DNA of 64,000 nt from Clarkia xantiana subsp. parviflora (lineage: Eukaryota; Streptophyta; Magnoliopsida; Myrtales; Onagraceae), in contig JAPTYO010000020.1 in NCBI GenBank assembly GCA_036873135.1, forward strand, positions 1,852,081 to 1,916,080. The letters run 5' to 3'. Below the pieces are notes generated by a model. That model made no database searches and was not told the origin of the DNA. It was given only the letters and a program-made list of their open reading frames with translations. Below, piece after piece: positions 12,053-23,988 of this stretch. Position numbers and translations under genes: made by a program. Positions within the stretch are counted from its first letter, which is position 1; the number at the start of each line of letters is the position of its first letter.

Positions 12053-15000
12053 ATGGGGAGAGAGACGAGAAAGATAAAGAGGATAGATAATAAAGCGGCG
12101 AGGCAAGTCACTTTCTCCAAGCGGAGAAGAGGGCTTCTCAAGAAAGCCGGCGAGCTCGCCGTTCTCTGCGACGCCGAGGTTGCCGTCATCGTCTTCTCTT
12201 CTACGGGGAAGCTTTTTGAGTTTTCCAGCAATTCATGGTAATAATTAATAATTCACTCAATATTACTTAATTCATAATATTTCATTCACTTTTAATTTAA
12301 TTAATAATATTTCTTTTTTTGTGAAAAATTAATAATATTTCATTCACTTTTAATTAATTAATTATTAATTACTATCTGTCAGTTCTGTGATGATTCATAG
12401 AAATATCCTGAAATGAAATTATAGTGTAATAATAAATTATTAATTAATTAAAAAGTAAACCAGGAAATGACTTTATTACTAAAAATAGAAAAAAGTAACC
12501 TAGATTATTTACTACAAGTGGTAGAGAGAATATTGTGAGACAGAAAAGAAAACCCTCTTTTCATGTTATATTATCTCTAGCTATTCTAGTTCTAGATGAA
12601 TAAAAATAGTACAAATTTCAACTATCAAGATTTAGAGTATTCTATCAAAAAATTTGAGTATAGTAGAATTAGAATTAATGTGTTGGCTTATTAACTTTAA
12701 TAGGTTACCGGGGTCGACGCATGAGTTAATTGTTTACTAAGTCTAGTTGGAAAAAAAATTACTTAAGGTCGTAAAAATGACAATTGGAACTGATTGAAAC
12801 CTTGGACACTCCAGTTTAACATTTGAAACTTCAAACACCTACTTTTTAACATAAGGTAAACTTTGGACAGTTTTTTAGTTTCTCCTGATTGGTCTTAATG
12901 GACTTATCAGAAACGCAACAAGTGTAACATGTCTACTACATATTTAAACTAATATTTGCTATATATATTTGTGAAGCATGAAGGGTACCATTGAAAGATA
13001 TAGGAATCAAGTACATCACAACATTGAACACAAGACCAACACCACTTATAATTCTCTTCAATTCCAGGTCTCTCTTAACATTCTATATATATATATTCCT
13101 CTCAATATATATTTTGATATACATAAACAATTGGACACTTAAGTTATTAAATATTATATAAATTTCAGCTGCAGGAAAACAACAATAACAGCAGTTTAAG
13201 CAAGGAAGTCGCTGAGAAAACCCATCAACTAAGGTATCATATTTATTCATATCGCTTAACTTCTCACTCTCTAAATCTATAACATGATCAATATATCTAT
13301 TACTAACTACATTATATTTGACAGTAAAAAAGAATCTAAAACCAGTTTGAAGTATATATGTACATTTGATGACTCAATTTTTTTTATATTGTAATTTAAT
13401 TTTTGTAGTATTAAATTTGTTGTTTTCCACCATTTCTTCTTAAAATTGATGGAACTCAAAGAAGCATAAACATGCTGAAGTATAAAAAATAAGTAATATG
13501 GGGTAGCGGTTTAATATTTTATCTCTTAACAAGAGGTTAGGTATTTAAACCCTGCTGGTGACCTAAGTAATTGAAATATATTCATTGCCAACACTTTACC
13601 TGGTGCGAGTGGGGATCAGTGCGAGTGGGGATCAGTAGGTGTAGATCAAGCATGCTACGGACGCCTGATAAGAGCCCTCCTAGGACCACCCCGCGGGAAA
13701 AAAAAAAAACTAAACCATATCTTCGCCTATCACCTTAAACAAGTTCGAATTTCCGTAGCGCCGAGTTCAAACTTCTCATTTAATTAAAATTTAACGTGAG
13801 TTTAATCTCCTATTTAATTAAAATTTCACCTATGGGTCTTCAAAATATTTCAGCCCACACACGACGAAGAATGTTGAAATATAAAAGTTAAATCATACTT
13901 TCACCTATCACCTTAAACACCTTAAAAGTTCAGTTTGAAGTTTCACAAAACCACGAGCAACAAATTTGAAGGAAAAGTGGATATCAATAAATATAATATT
14001 TCACGACAAATTTGTAACTTCAAAATTTGAAGAAAAAGTGAAAATTTTGATATTTTGACCGTTGAATCGCAATGAAAAAATCTAAATTGCAACATGATCT
14101 ATACTACGAGTTGTTTTTAGGTTGATAACCCTAGATTTTATTAGTATGATCGTTATCGATCTATATATTGGTATATATTAATCTAATTAATAACGATTAA
14201 ATACCTACACCAGAAAGTTGAGGGGCGAGGATCTTCAAGGAATGAACATTGAAGAACTGCAGAAACTCGAGAAAACGCTTCAAACTGGTCTCACCCGTGT
14301 GGTTCGCGCCAAGGTACGTAATATATTAGAAATTTTTCAATACATCGGTTCTAATACGTGGCATCTACGTGGTGAACGTTCGACCAATCAGGAGCTGACA
14401 TGTGGCAAGTAATCAGGACAAAGTCCCACATGTCACCTAATGATTGGTCGGTTCACCACGTAGACGCCACATGTAGAATCGATGTATTGAAGAATTTCTC
14501 CGTATATATATGTATATATATTATATGTTTAATTATATCTCTCTCAATCACCTTGATTTCAATATATAATGATCATATGTGTTACTGCCAACGTTTGCAG
14601 GAAGAAAGGATCATGAATGAGATCAAAACGCTCGAAAAGAAGGTAAGTATAGCCAGGAAATGAAGCAAGGAATTATGCTCATGCAATAATTGAGTAATGT
14701 GTAAATAAATAGTATAAAAAATTTTAAGGGAACAAATATAAAATTTTAAATTGTCAAAATGATAATAATTACAAAATTTAGAGTAAAAATTGCACATCAC
14801 AAAAAGTTAATACCTTCATCCCTTGGTGGCTCTGTCCGTATAGCAATGATATTTTTAGGGCTCAATCGGGCGAGCTCATGGCTAGCTAGGGGTAGCTATG
14901 TATTAAAAAAAACAAAACAAAACCTATTGAGTGTCTCCGGTTTACACCATGTGTCAATTTGGTGTCTTATGATTAAATTGTTACTTTCGACTGTCTCAGT

Positions 15001-16379
15001 TTTCAACTTTGTTATTATTGGTGTCTCCGTCAAATTTTTGGTTAAATTTAACAGAAATTAGTCATGTGCTGGTCAAATGAACGAATAAATTTGAAAATTC
15101 CTAAATTTCCACCCAAAATGCTCGGAATCGCTGGAATCAGGTCAACCTGAAATCAGAGGTGGGTGGTAAAAATCAAACGGGTGACTTTGAAAAAAAAGTA
15201 TAAGGGGCAAAATTGTATTTTATCTCAATCTGTCAAAGTTAACTCGGAATTGGACGGAAAACCAAATCGCAACAAATTGAAACACGAGACACCAAATATT
15301 AGCAATTTAATTATGAGACGCCAAACTGACACATGCTGTAAACCTGAGACAGTAAATATGTTTTTTTTTCCTTTTAAAAAACTAATTTAGGAACTGAATT
15401 AATATAATTGATAAATGTTAAGAAACAATTAATGAGATTATGTGCTAGGCAAATAATATTTTCCGTCCATTTTAATGAAAACCAATTAGCAATAATTTCA
15501 ATATTCAGAAATACTAATATTTAAAAAAAAAAAAAAATCAAAGCCTCATGTATTTTCGAAGTTGGTTTATAGATTCTAAGTCCTATTATTATATTTCCCT
15601 GTAAATTAAATCTTGTTGTGAAATTGAACATTCTGCAGGGAGCTGAGCTGATGGAAGTGCATAACTTAATGAAGCAGAAATTAGTAAGCCATCTTGTATA
15701 TTTTCACGATCATATATGTGTATTTAATTGATTAATATATATATATATATGCAAAAATTAGCCAATTATAATAATGTTGCCAATAATATTATATATGTGA
15801 TACACATGTAGTTGGAAATGCTGCCTAAAAAAAGGAAAACTAAGGTGTTGTTATCCGTAAGGGAGCACGATTCGAACCAAGACGATGAGGAAGGTAACTC
15901 TTATGAGTCTGCAAATATCTCTGGCCCGTCGTTTCTTGATGATGATGGCTCAGATGTATCCCTCAAGTTAGGGTAAGTACATTTAATTCATTATTTATTT
16001 ATTTATATATATAAACGGTTAGGACTGATTATTAGTTGATAAAAATATCATGAAATCTTAAAGTGATTTATAAAAATATAGTTTAATTTTTATATTTTAA
16101 CATTATTTTCTCACACGTGAGGACTGGAACATCTTTTAAAGTCACTTACGTTAAACTTTTTTATTATATATGGTTTAAATATGCTTTGGCGGTTGTAGAG
16201 CTTTGAACTCTTGTGTGTGTAAAATTTTAAACAAACTTTAAGATTAAAGTGATACGTAAACACGTGATTTAGTTTTTAACAAACTTTAAGATTAAAGTGA
16301 TATGTAAAAACGTGATTTAATTTTTGTATTGCAATAATATATCATCGGCTTATATATATATTTTTGCAGGCTCAGCTGA
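12053..16379 (+). CDS. SVP-like: MIKC MADS-box transcription factor, SVP/StMADS11 clade
   Basis: Eight exons join in frame with GT-AG borders: 12053-12237, 12977-13067, 13169-13233, 14214-14313, 14601-14642, 15639-15683, 15812-15972 and 16370-16379 (699 nt, 232 aa). Residues 1-60 are a complete MADS domain ([37 protein letters not shown]). The intervening region ends near 95. The K domain carries [20 protein letters not shown] (about 115-135), close to the SVP signature. The C-terminus DVSLKLGLS matches the conserved SVP tail. Known SVP proteins are about 240 aa nuclear repressors or dormancy/flowering regulators that dimerise with other MADS proteins. The N-terminus starts MGRE rather than the usual MARE. 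The exon 1 splice donor creates a Cys codon (TG|C) at the exon 1/2 junction. Introns 3, 4 and 5 carry transposon insertions. No inactivating change seen; expression not assessable. Confidence 0.9.
13503..13692 (+). mobile_element. SINE-like element in intron 3 of the SVP-like gene
   Basis: The block begins with a TAGCGG motif resembling a tRNA box A, followed about 40 bp later by AGGTATTTAAACCCT, a degraded box-B-like motif. It ends in a GGACCACCCCGCGGG motif plus a run of 12 A. The 3' part (AGCATGCTACGG... then CACCCCG.GGG then poly-A) recurs at 22472-22545. Poly-A end, short size and dispersed copies fit a tRNA-derived SINE family; target duplications were not resolved. Confidence 0.4.
14329..14500. 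mobile_element. Palindromic MITE in intron 4 of the SVP-like gene
   Basis: The left arm GAAATTTTTCAATACATCG and the right arm CGATGTATTGAAGAATTTC are inverted. The match continues inward through TACGTGGC.TCTACGTGG and a GACATGTGG/CCACATGTC core. Long arms suggest a Mutator-like MITE, but no clear 9-bp duplication was found. It begins 15 bp after the exon 4 donor. Confidence 0.7.
14922..15357. mobile_element. Foldback element in intron 5 of the SVP-like gene
   Basis: The arms are imperfect inverted repeats built on GTGTCTC..GTTTACA and GTAAACCTGAGACA, with a second pair around GACACCAAAT/ATTTGGTGTC. The same vocabulary appears in the palindromes at 18870-19061 and 51825-52131, so these appear to be one broad family. 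No coding sequence. Ends approximate. Confidence 0.55.
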
Positions 16380-16489
16380 TGAAGAGCATCTTTGCATTTA
16401 GTTCTTATTATTATTAAGAGGCGTTTGTTACACCGCTACTGCAGGCGCAAGAGTATGGAAAATGTGCGATCAAGGAAAATATTCTACTT

Positions 16490-18090
16490 CGCTTGTAATC
16501 TAAAACGTGCTATATTATTATTATTATTATGGAAATGTGAATGGTGGTAATTAATTATTATGTCGGTATTTAGTATATTCTGCCGTATAGAATGATGTGT
16601 TGTCTGTGCCGTATATTCAGTCGATTTTTTTTTTTTTTTTTTAAATCTGGCGAAACTTAAATTAACAACTAGTTTATTTAATAATTTTATATTAAATGGC
16701 TGAGTGATGCTAGAACATGTGAAAAAAACTGTGAAAAATTCATAGAAAGTACTTCTAAATCCACATGTCAATTAATAACAACATTCTCTTTCCATTTTAT
16801 AAAAACCATTACTTGACAACTTTCTATGGATTTTTCACTAAAAATTTCACATTTTAAAAATTTACTCTAAATGGCTATACTTATTACAAATCATGTTTTA
16901 CTGCTATAATATTGACATGTAACCTTAATTTTTTTTTTTCGTTTTAGGTTTATCAATTCAAGATGTAGTTAGAAAAAAAAATACAAAATTAATTACACAA
17001 AGTATACGTGTTAATATCACAACCTGAAAAATGATCTAGGGTAGACAGACCGAGGCAAATGATTTGAATCCAATTATAAATAATTTTTCACCACTGACAA
17101 TGCCGGTTTAGTAGTTAACAACACTTACTCTCATTTGGGTTAACCCTCATACCATGTCATACATAAGAAGAGGTAAGTAAAACTGACCAAGTAAAACTGA
17201 CTTAAAAAGTCAGTCTCTTAACTATCCTAAACTACTAGTAAAGTTACGTTGAGCCAGAGTCTACCCGATTGTTCACCAACTCTGATCAGGAAAAAGCTCA
17301 AACCTTAAGCAGTGGAGAATCTGAATATTAAGAACATATAATAGCTAGTGTACTAACTCTTCACTTATTTTTTTTGGAAAAAAACAATAAATATTTTTTT
17401 TTTCATATATATATATATAATGAAATTGGGCCTTTGACCAAAAAATTTGGGCCCAAAAAAATGAATGACGGACTTGCAATGGGCCCACTATGAGTACAAG
17501 CAGATTTCCAAATAAGAAACGAGCCCGGATTCTATTACGTGACAAGGCCCATCACCTCGGGTACTAAATTGTTCCTCGTACTCTAATCAAATGTTTCAAT
17601 TTCATCCTCCTAGTTAGTTGAGATTATCATGCTTGTGGAGCACTATGCTTGTATTTTTTTTTTTCTAATAATGTATACTTAATTATAACATATGTAAAAT
17701 TTTAAAAGTATAAAAAAATATAATTTTTTTTAACTACACCTAATATTTGTATCATTCTATTAATAATATCAATTTTTCTAATAGGTTCATATTTAAGACA
17801 ATATAAAAATGGAAAAAAAAAGCTACCACAAATCATGCTACTAGAGCATAGTAAAAAGACCCATTTCAACATTATTATACGATTTTCACCACCCATACTT
17901 TCAATTTTGTTTAATTTAGTACCACAACTAATTTACAGCAGCTTCCAACCAGACCAGACCATACATAAAAGGATTCAAGATTCAAAAGACAACCTTGTTT
18001 CCACAGCTAACCTCTTTAATTCACCTCTAACCTGTTATGTTATACTACACCATCAGTATTCAGTACCTGCAGTTTACAACTTCACATTTC
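16490..18090. other. Intergenic DNA between convergent SVP-like and SANT genes
   Basis: It contains the probable 3' UTR of the SVP-like gene up to about 16500 and a MITE at about 17622-17866. The rest is AT-rich sequence in which I see no gene. Confidence 0.6.
17622..17866. mobile_element. MITE, family member 1
   Basis: A second copy lies at about 26452-26695. Both share, in order, CATGCTTGT..AGCACTATG, GTAAAATTTTAAAAGTAT, AACTACACCTAATATTTGT, ATCAT.CTATTAA and a final GAGCATAGTA.AAAGACCC. Ends carry short imperfect inverted repeats (AGCACTATG against CATAGTGCT-like). Superfamily and target duplication not resolved. Confidence 0.5.
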
Positions 18091-18098
18091 TTCACCCT

Positions 18099-20965
18099 TC
18101 ATTCAGTCGGAACGGCAGTTGAAGTATCGGAACATGTTTTTTTGCCGGAATTTGCAGCATCACCATCTTTTTCTTCATCTACATTACTTTTTGCCGAAAT
18201 ATTCGTTCCATCTCTCATCTCCGACTCCTTAACCGCCTCGCTTGTGGCTTTTGTCGGAGCAGAAGCCCCATCTTCTCGGGATTGTGAGGCATTGCTTGTT
18301 TCACAAGCATCCGCCTTTTCATTTGCTTCTTGCTCAATGGTTCTTGCATTTAAGGTGGTTGCTGGTGCTTTTGCCAAAGGAGCGGTTTTTACCGTGGAGG
18401 AACGAATAGAAGCAACTTGGCTAGTGCTCGATATTTGAAAAGTCCCGGGTCGGAGAGATGAAGGTCCGGGAACCGAGCATTTGATCCGGGACCCGCCGCT
18501 AGGAATGATGTGGACTGCTTTCTTCGCTTGAGCAGCGATGAGGAGTGATGCAGCATCCTCTGCAGTAGCAATTCGGCCACCTGCAGCTACTGCTGCTGCT
18601 TTGATTCCCAAATCAGGATCTAAACTCGGGTTTGGTGATGTGTTTATTATCGAACCTGTTGGTTTTTGAGTAGAGATTGGTTCTATTGGAGGTGGTTTTG
18701 CTGGATGAGAGTGATTCTGGGGTAGCTTGCTACTGATTCCTGAAACAATGACTAAAAAATGAATTACTTCTCATCAACCTATTTGCAATTTTTCAAATTA
18801 CGCAAAATCTAACATATCCAATTATTATTAAAACAGTCGAAAGCATAGGGATAGTAATAATGGATTAAAGGGTTAAGAACCTATTTAGTGTCCAAGGTTT
18901 ACCCCCATGTTGTTTTTTGGTGTCTCGGGATCAAATTGTTGCGTTTGGTTATCCTAGGTTTCATTTTGGTTGAAACCTGGGACACAAAAAGCAACAATTT
19001 GATCCTGAGAAACCAAAAAGAAACATGGGTAAACCTGAGACACTAAATAGGTTCTTAACCCTAGATTAAATACGATACTGTTTGATGGGAATTTCCAAGG
19101 ATGGTATAATGATAATCTTCACCTGGTCTCCTGCTAGGCATGTTAAGGGCTACGGACATTGCATGACGAGCTGCTTCCACTTGAGCCTCGGAAAGTTGGG
19201 ATCCAGAAGATTTCGTATTTTCCACTGTCGAGTTTTTTCTTTTCCTTATAGTGGCCCATCTCTGAAATACGAAGTAACGATAGAGTAAAAAAATCCACAA
19301 AATCCCACTTTAAGTCTATTTTAAAAGGCTTTACGGCTTTATCTGGGGTTAAAATGGCTTATAATCGACATGCTAATCAGTCAGCATAAAAATCAAGAAC
19401 TCATAGCAAAAGATGAAAGAAAAAACCTGGGACAACTGGGAAGCGGTCCTATCTCCCCTGAAGTTTCCTTGTAAAATAGTTACCCAGTTTCCTTCACCGA
19501 ACTTTTCCACAGCAGCTTCTAGCTCAAGATCCTCGGCCTTGGACCATGTCTTTCTTCTTTTCCGTGGTGGAATGTTACCATTCCCATCCAACCCTTCAGC
19601 AGATGTAACGGAAGACTGATGTTTATGTACAGAAACTGGAACTGTGATGTTCGTGCCAAAGGTTGACGAAGACGCTTGTTTGTTTGCTGAAGCTGCTCTT
19701 GATGACTGGCCGTTAGGTACATTTATAGTCAAGGGAGCTTCAACTGCTAAGTTCCCGACAATAGAGCTGCTTGGTAGACCAGAAGTAATTAGTACCTGAT
19801 CAAAACATCATTCATAACTGTAAAGTGATGGCGCTGTGTAGCAAGAAAAACTTTTCCATTCATTTGGAGCCAGTAGCTAAGTTTCTCAAATCTTTATTTG
19901 CTAATTTGCTATCATCTCTACCTTCACTCGTATTTCATCCTCTACACTCATAGCTACAAATTCAAGCCATAGATGGTTGGAGCCATAAACTTAGAAAACC
20001 TATCTGGTCTTTATCCCGTCTAGGGTACTCACAGGTATGCAATATTTTCTCTTAGAAACATGAAATCAATGACAGTCAAGTTCCGTATATATATCGAAAC
20101 TATATCCAGAGATATGACCAAGTTAAAGCCAACAATATAGAACATGTAATTACCTTAACGCAGGCTGCAATATCAGCTGAAACATCATTATTGACGGTAG
20201 GATAAGCTTCCAATTCAAACTCTAGATCACTATCATCATCCTGACAAAAATTTAGTAGAAGATATGATGTAAACAGAAAATTATAACATAGAACAATCAT
20301 AACTGGTATGCCAAATCAACAAAGCAAAAACTCCAAATTTACCAGAGGCTCAGCTCCATCTTCAGGGTTGTCAAGCAATGCATTACGATATGCCAAATGG
20401 CGCCACAACATTTGATACTCTCTAGCATTAGATATCCCAGTGGTCGTATTCTTAACCAGTGCATTCCAATCAATCGTCGAATCCGGAAAACTAGCCACTT
20501 CTTGAAGCAAGGACAGCACAGCAGTAGCTGAATACCTGCTAAATATGATGTCTTGATTAATTTAGAAACATTTTGGTGAATTATTTTCTTTGTTAGCCTC
20601 TTCGTATCATCAATTATCAAATAGGAAATGTTTCTAATATATCTTGATCAAGCAGAATCAATTATCATAATTGGCCAACCTGATTTATATTTTCTAATCC
20701 AAATTCCTCGGCAGTACTTGAATACCTAAAGATTTCGGATGTCTCAATTAGCAACAGCTAGCATTAGCGCAGAACTAAATCGTCCATAAACAGTATCCAA
20801 TCGCCCAATTGGATCACTTATTTTAGCCTCGGAAGCCATAATCGGAGAAACGAATCCAAAGAACTGAAAGATGAATCGAAAGTGATACCTCCGAAGGAGA
20901 GTTGAGATGTCCTCTTCGCAGATGGTGCCCTTCTTCGGCTTCTTGCTGGCGGAATCGTTCTTCAT
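18099..20965 (-). CDS. SANT/Myb-like (homeodomain-like) nuclear protein
   Basis: Six exons on the minus strand join in frame: 20965-20889, 20535-20343, 20240-20154, 19795-19427, 19261-19123 and 18739-18099 (1506 nt, 501 aa, TGA stop). The N-terminus MKNDSASKKPKKG is basic. Residues about 20-85 form a compact conserved region with IDWNALV and REYQMLWRHLAYR. A short acidic stretch DDDSDLEFELE follows. A SANT/Myb repeat spans about 198-250 with the hallmark tryptophans W203, W223 and W244 (KTWSKAED, GNWVTIL, RWATIRK). The C-terminal 210 residues are Ala/Ser/Thr-rich and probably disordered. This resembles a small plant family of Myb/SANT proteins (Arabidopsis At1g09710/At1g58220, from memory) with suspected chromatin or telomere-related roles; function is not established here. 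Intron 5 contains a palindromic MITE. The start codon is the first ATG before the conserved region. Confidence 0.87.
18870..19061. mobile_element. Palindromic Mutator-like MITE in intron 5 of the SANT gene
   Basis: The ends GGGTTAAGAACCTATTTAGTG and CACTAAATAGGTTCTTAACCC are near-perfect complements and the arms extend almost to the centre. The flanks TGGATTAAA (18861-18869) and TAGATTAAA (19062-19070) are 9-bp direct repeats with one mismatch, fitting a Mutator-like element. Confidence 0.8.
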
Positions 20966-22595
20966 TCTTCCTCGCTGAGCTGAACAGTGGAAAGTGAACA
21001 GCGCCGCCGAGTTCAGCAGGGAGAGCGTGATCTATACGCGCCGCCTGGACTTTCAGACGGGAGAAGGAGACGGAGAGAAGCTGTGCGGAAGAGAACGGTA
21101 TTCTTTTCTGTTTCTTTGTCGCACGGATCAGAATTATGGTTAATTGACCAAAATACCCTTTCATAGAAGCAAAATTTAGGGTCTTTTTGATTTGTTACTA
21201 AATTTATGGACTTATTCTCCATTTTGAAATTCTTAGAGGCTTTTTTTAGTAATTTTTACTTAATGTAAAGGTTATTTTGGGTAATTTTTAAGGTTTTTTT
21301 TTCTTTAAAATAAGATTACTTATTACATTTTTAGAATTCATTTGTATATTATTTCATTATCAACTGATACAGTTAGCTAGGTAATTTAATTTTCTTGATA
21401 TATTCTTGATAAATATGTTGTCGATATTAAATATTAAATACTTTATTTTGGTACTTTTTTAGTTAAAAAAAAATAGTTACATAAACTATTGCAATTTTAG
21501 TGGGAGTAAATAAATTCTTATAACGGCAAAAATGCACTTATTATTAAATTAAAAATACTCATATGACAAATCAAAATGGACAATTAGAAGAAATAAGATA
21601 TTTATGTATCCGAATTTGAATTAAATTTATTTTACTGTAAGAAGGCTGCATTCACTAAGTAAGCTTAAAAATCCAAGATTTTTATTAGAGCTTAGTGAAT
21701 GGTAGACTATGTATGTAATTAGAAATTTTGAATTATTCAAAACTTAATTTTTTTCTATAATAACAAGAAAGTTGAAAAAGACTTGTATTAAAGTGATTAA
21801 GAATTGTTGCAAATTAAAAGTTTTGGATTTTAAACTATTATTAAAAAATGTTAAAAACTCATGTATTTAATAGTAAGTAACTGAAATGAAAAAAAAAACA
21901 TTTAAAAAAATAGTGGATGAAAACAATTTGCACTAACTATTAAAACACAACTAACAATAAACTAATGTACTTAATAGTAAGTGAATGAAATAGAAAAAAT
22001 AAAATTTGAAAAATAGTTGATAAAAACAATTTTCATTAACTATTAAAAACAATTCAAACTCCGCTGAGACTTCGGGAATAAACAAAAAAAATATTTATGG
22101 ACAATAATTTATATATCTTACAAAATTGACCTGATGTTAGTAAAATTAGTTTAGATGTAAAATAAACAGACTACGATTCTAGAACCAAAATAACACTACT
22201 AACAATTTTTTTTTAAAAAAAATCCACTACAAAAACTGCTACAAATTAATGGGTCATTTGGTTGTGAGGTGCCTAAGACAACAACATTGTTGCCTTATCC
22301 TACGGCCGGCCTTGTGTTCACTATGACAATTTCTTAGCAAACAAAATGACGAGATTTTAAAGAATTTGGACGAGAAGAAACATGTTGACTACATTTTGGA
22401 ACCGTGTTATGGTTGATGTTAGTGTTGACAATAGAAGGGGACCAACTAACGGAAATAGTCTAGGCTGGAGCAAGCATGCTACGGGTGCTGCCCTTCTGAT
22501 GGGGCCCACCTAGGATCACCCCGTGGGAAAAAAAAAAAAAAAAAACTAACTAACGAGTTTGACATGTCCTAAATCGCATGCTAATTTAAGTTATT
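20966..22595. other. Gene-free AT-rich stretch
   Basis: The first 200 bp are presumably the promoter/5' UTR of the SANT gene and are relatively GC-rich. Beyond about 21220 I see only AT-rich DNA, a small hairpin near 21650-21715 (TTCACTAAG/CTTAGTGAA), and at 22472-22545 a second copy of the SINE-like 3' end (AGCATGCTACGG..., then poly-A). Confidence 0.55.
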
Positions 22596-23470
22596 TATGT
22601 TGGACGTGGGCTTGTTTTAAGCCACATGGGCTTTGGGTTTTTTTAGCCCAAGTCTGTGAATGTATGTGTGGTTGTGCAGTGATTGCACTATGTTAATATA
22701 GTCCCACACCGGCCAGCTTTAGGTATTTTAGCTAGTTTATATAGGGCAAGGCTTCTTATTGTAATAACAATTTATTAGATGAGAGGTCCTCTACACACGC
22801 GCATGGAGGCGTAGGCGAGTGGATCCAAGATTTATCAGGTTTCGCAGAGTTAATTTTTGAATTCCGGACTCTGCATAGATGGATAATTTGCACTATAAAA
22901 TGAAGAGGACATTTTTGAGACACTGATTTTCTGCTGTTACAGGTGTTAATTGTCCGAATTTACTCCTGCATAGATGGATAATTTGCACTATAAAATGAAG
23001 CACTTCCTCCACATTTTTTAGACACTTATTTTTCGAAACACACTCCTCTCCATTCTTCTGCGAGCTACTCTTTCTGCTTCTGTTTAACTTTCCTGTTGCG
23101 GTCGAAGTAATTCTCCTGCTACTGTTCGAATATTCTGGCAGCTGATTTTACCACTACAACTGATATCATTTGCCTCATTATTTTCTGCTCTTAACTGCGT
23201 CGTTGTTTCATTTGTGTTTATCATATTGTTCACGTTTTATTCGCCGTCGCCGTTGGCATCTTTATTAAAATCTTGTTGTGTTCAGGTATTGAGTTCGGTT
23301 CGGTCAGACGTGTTCGTTGCATAACACATATTGACGACACTGTTGAATCATGGGAGGTGATCGCCCCGTGTTTAAACTCTTTTGCATAACCCGAGGGTGG
23401 AGTGGGCGAAATTGCATTAAGGAGACCGTGATCAGCACGGGCCTCAGTAATAAAAATCACGTTTTTCGTC
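22596..23470 (+). mobile_element. LTR-like retrotransposon remnant with duplicated TATA block
   Basis: It begins TGTTGGACGTGGGC and contains a CACACCGGCCAG segment. TATATAGGGCAAGG and a GCGCATGGAGGCGTAGGCG stretch follow, a vocabulary typical of plant Copia (Tork-like) LTRs as I remember them. Two TATAAAATGAAG boxes (22894-22905 and about 22990-23001) lie in a roughly 96-bp tandem duplication. No gag-pol sequence follows and the 3' limit is uncertain. Assignment to Copia is inference. Confidence 0.35.
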
Positions 23471-23837
23471 TTTCTCGATTTTACGTGTAATTTCGAAGTT
23501 GTTAATAACTTGCATGATAATTTGATATAATTATATGTAAGAACTCGAAATTTGACTAGTTATATTTTAGCACTGAAGTTTCAGAAATTGCGGAATAATC
23601 CCTCAACTTTTATATTTTGCAGTTTTGACCCTGATAATATTTGCTAACAATTTATTTATTTCACCTTTTTATATACTTTTATTTTATTTGTTATATTATA
23701 TGTATGCATTCTTGATTTAATATATATGTATATGCTATAACGATTAATCGTCTTTTATTAATAAGAAATTTTAGATTCAAATAACGCTGAATTTTGGAAA
23801 TGGAACAAGAATTAATAGTCAGTATGGGTTATCCCTA

Positions 23838-23988
23838 GGGGCAAAGCGGTCTTTCCACTGCTCTGGATTAGAGATCAGAGATTAAAAGTTCAATATACAG
23901 AAAAAACATAAGAATAATGTATTGGGTGTGAAAAACCCGGTTATCTCTAATCTCTGCTTCTGATACTGTGGAAAGACCGCTTTGCCCC
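23838..23988. mobile_element. Inverted-repeat MITE abutting the receptor-kinase relic
   Basis: A perfect 21-bp inverted repeat (GGGGCAAAGCGGTCTTTCC at 23838 and its complement ending 23988) is bordered by TA on both sides (23836-23837, 23989-23990). A second inner complementarity (GATTAGAGAT.AGAGATTA with TAATCTCT) extends the arms. The right border is 4 bp before the ATG of the LRR kinase relic at 23993. A TA duplication would suit a mariner/Stowaway-like MITE, but the terminus is not the classic one. Confidence 0.65.

Noticed and set aside
12238..12241. MADS protein of 63 aa ending at the TAA after exon 1
   Set aside because: The stop lies in the intron after a GT donor at 12238. The following seven exons give a full MIKC protein.
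18037..18438. Plus-strand open frame of 133 codons
   Set aside because: Shadow of the last exon of the SANT gene on the opposite strand.
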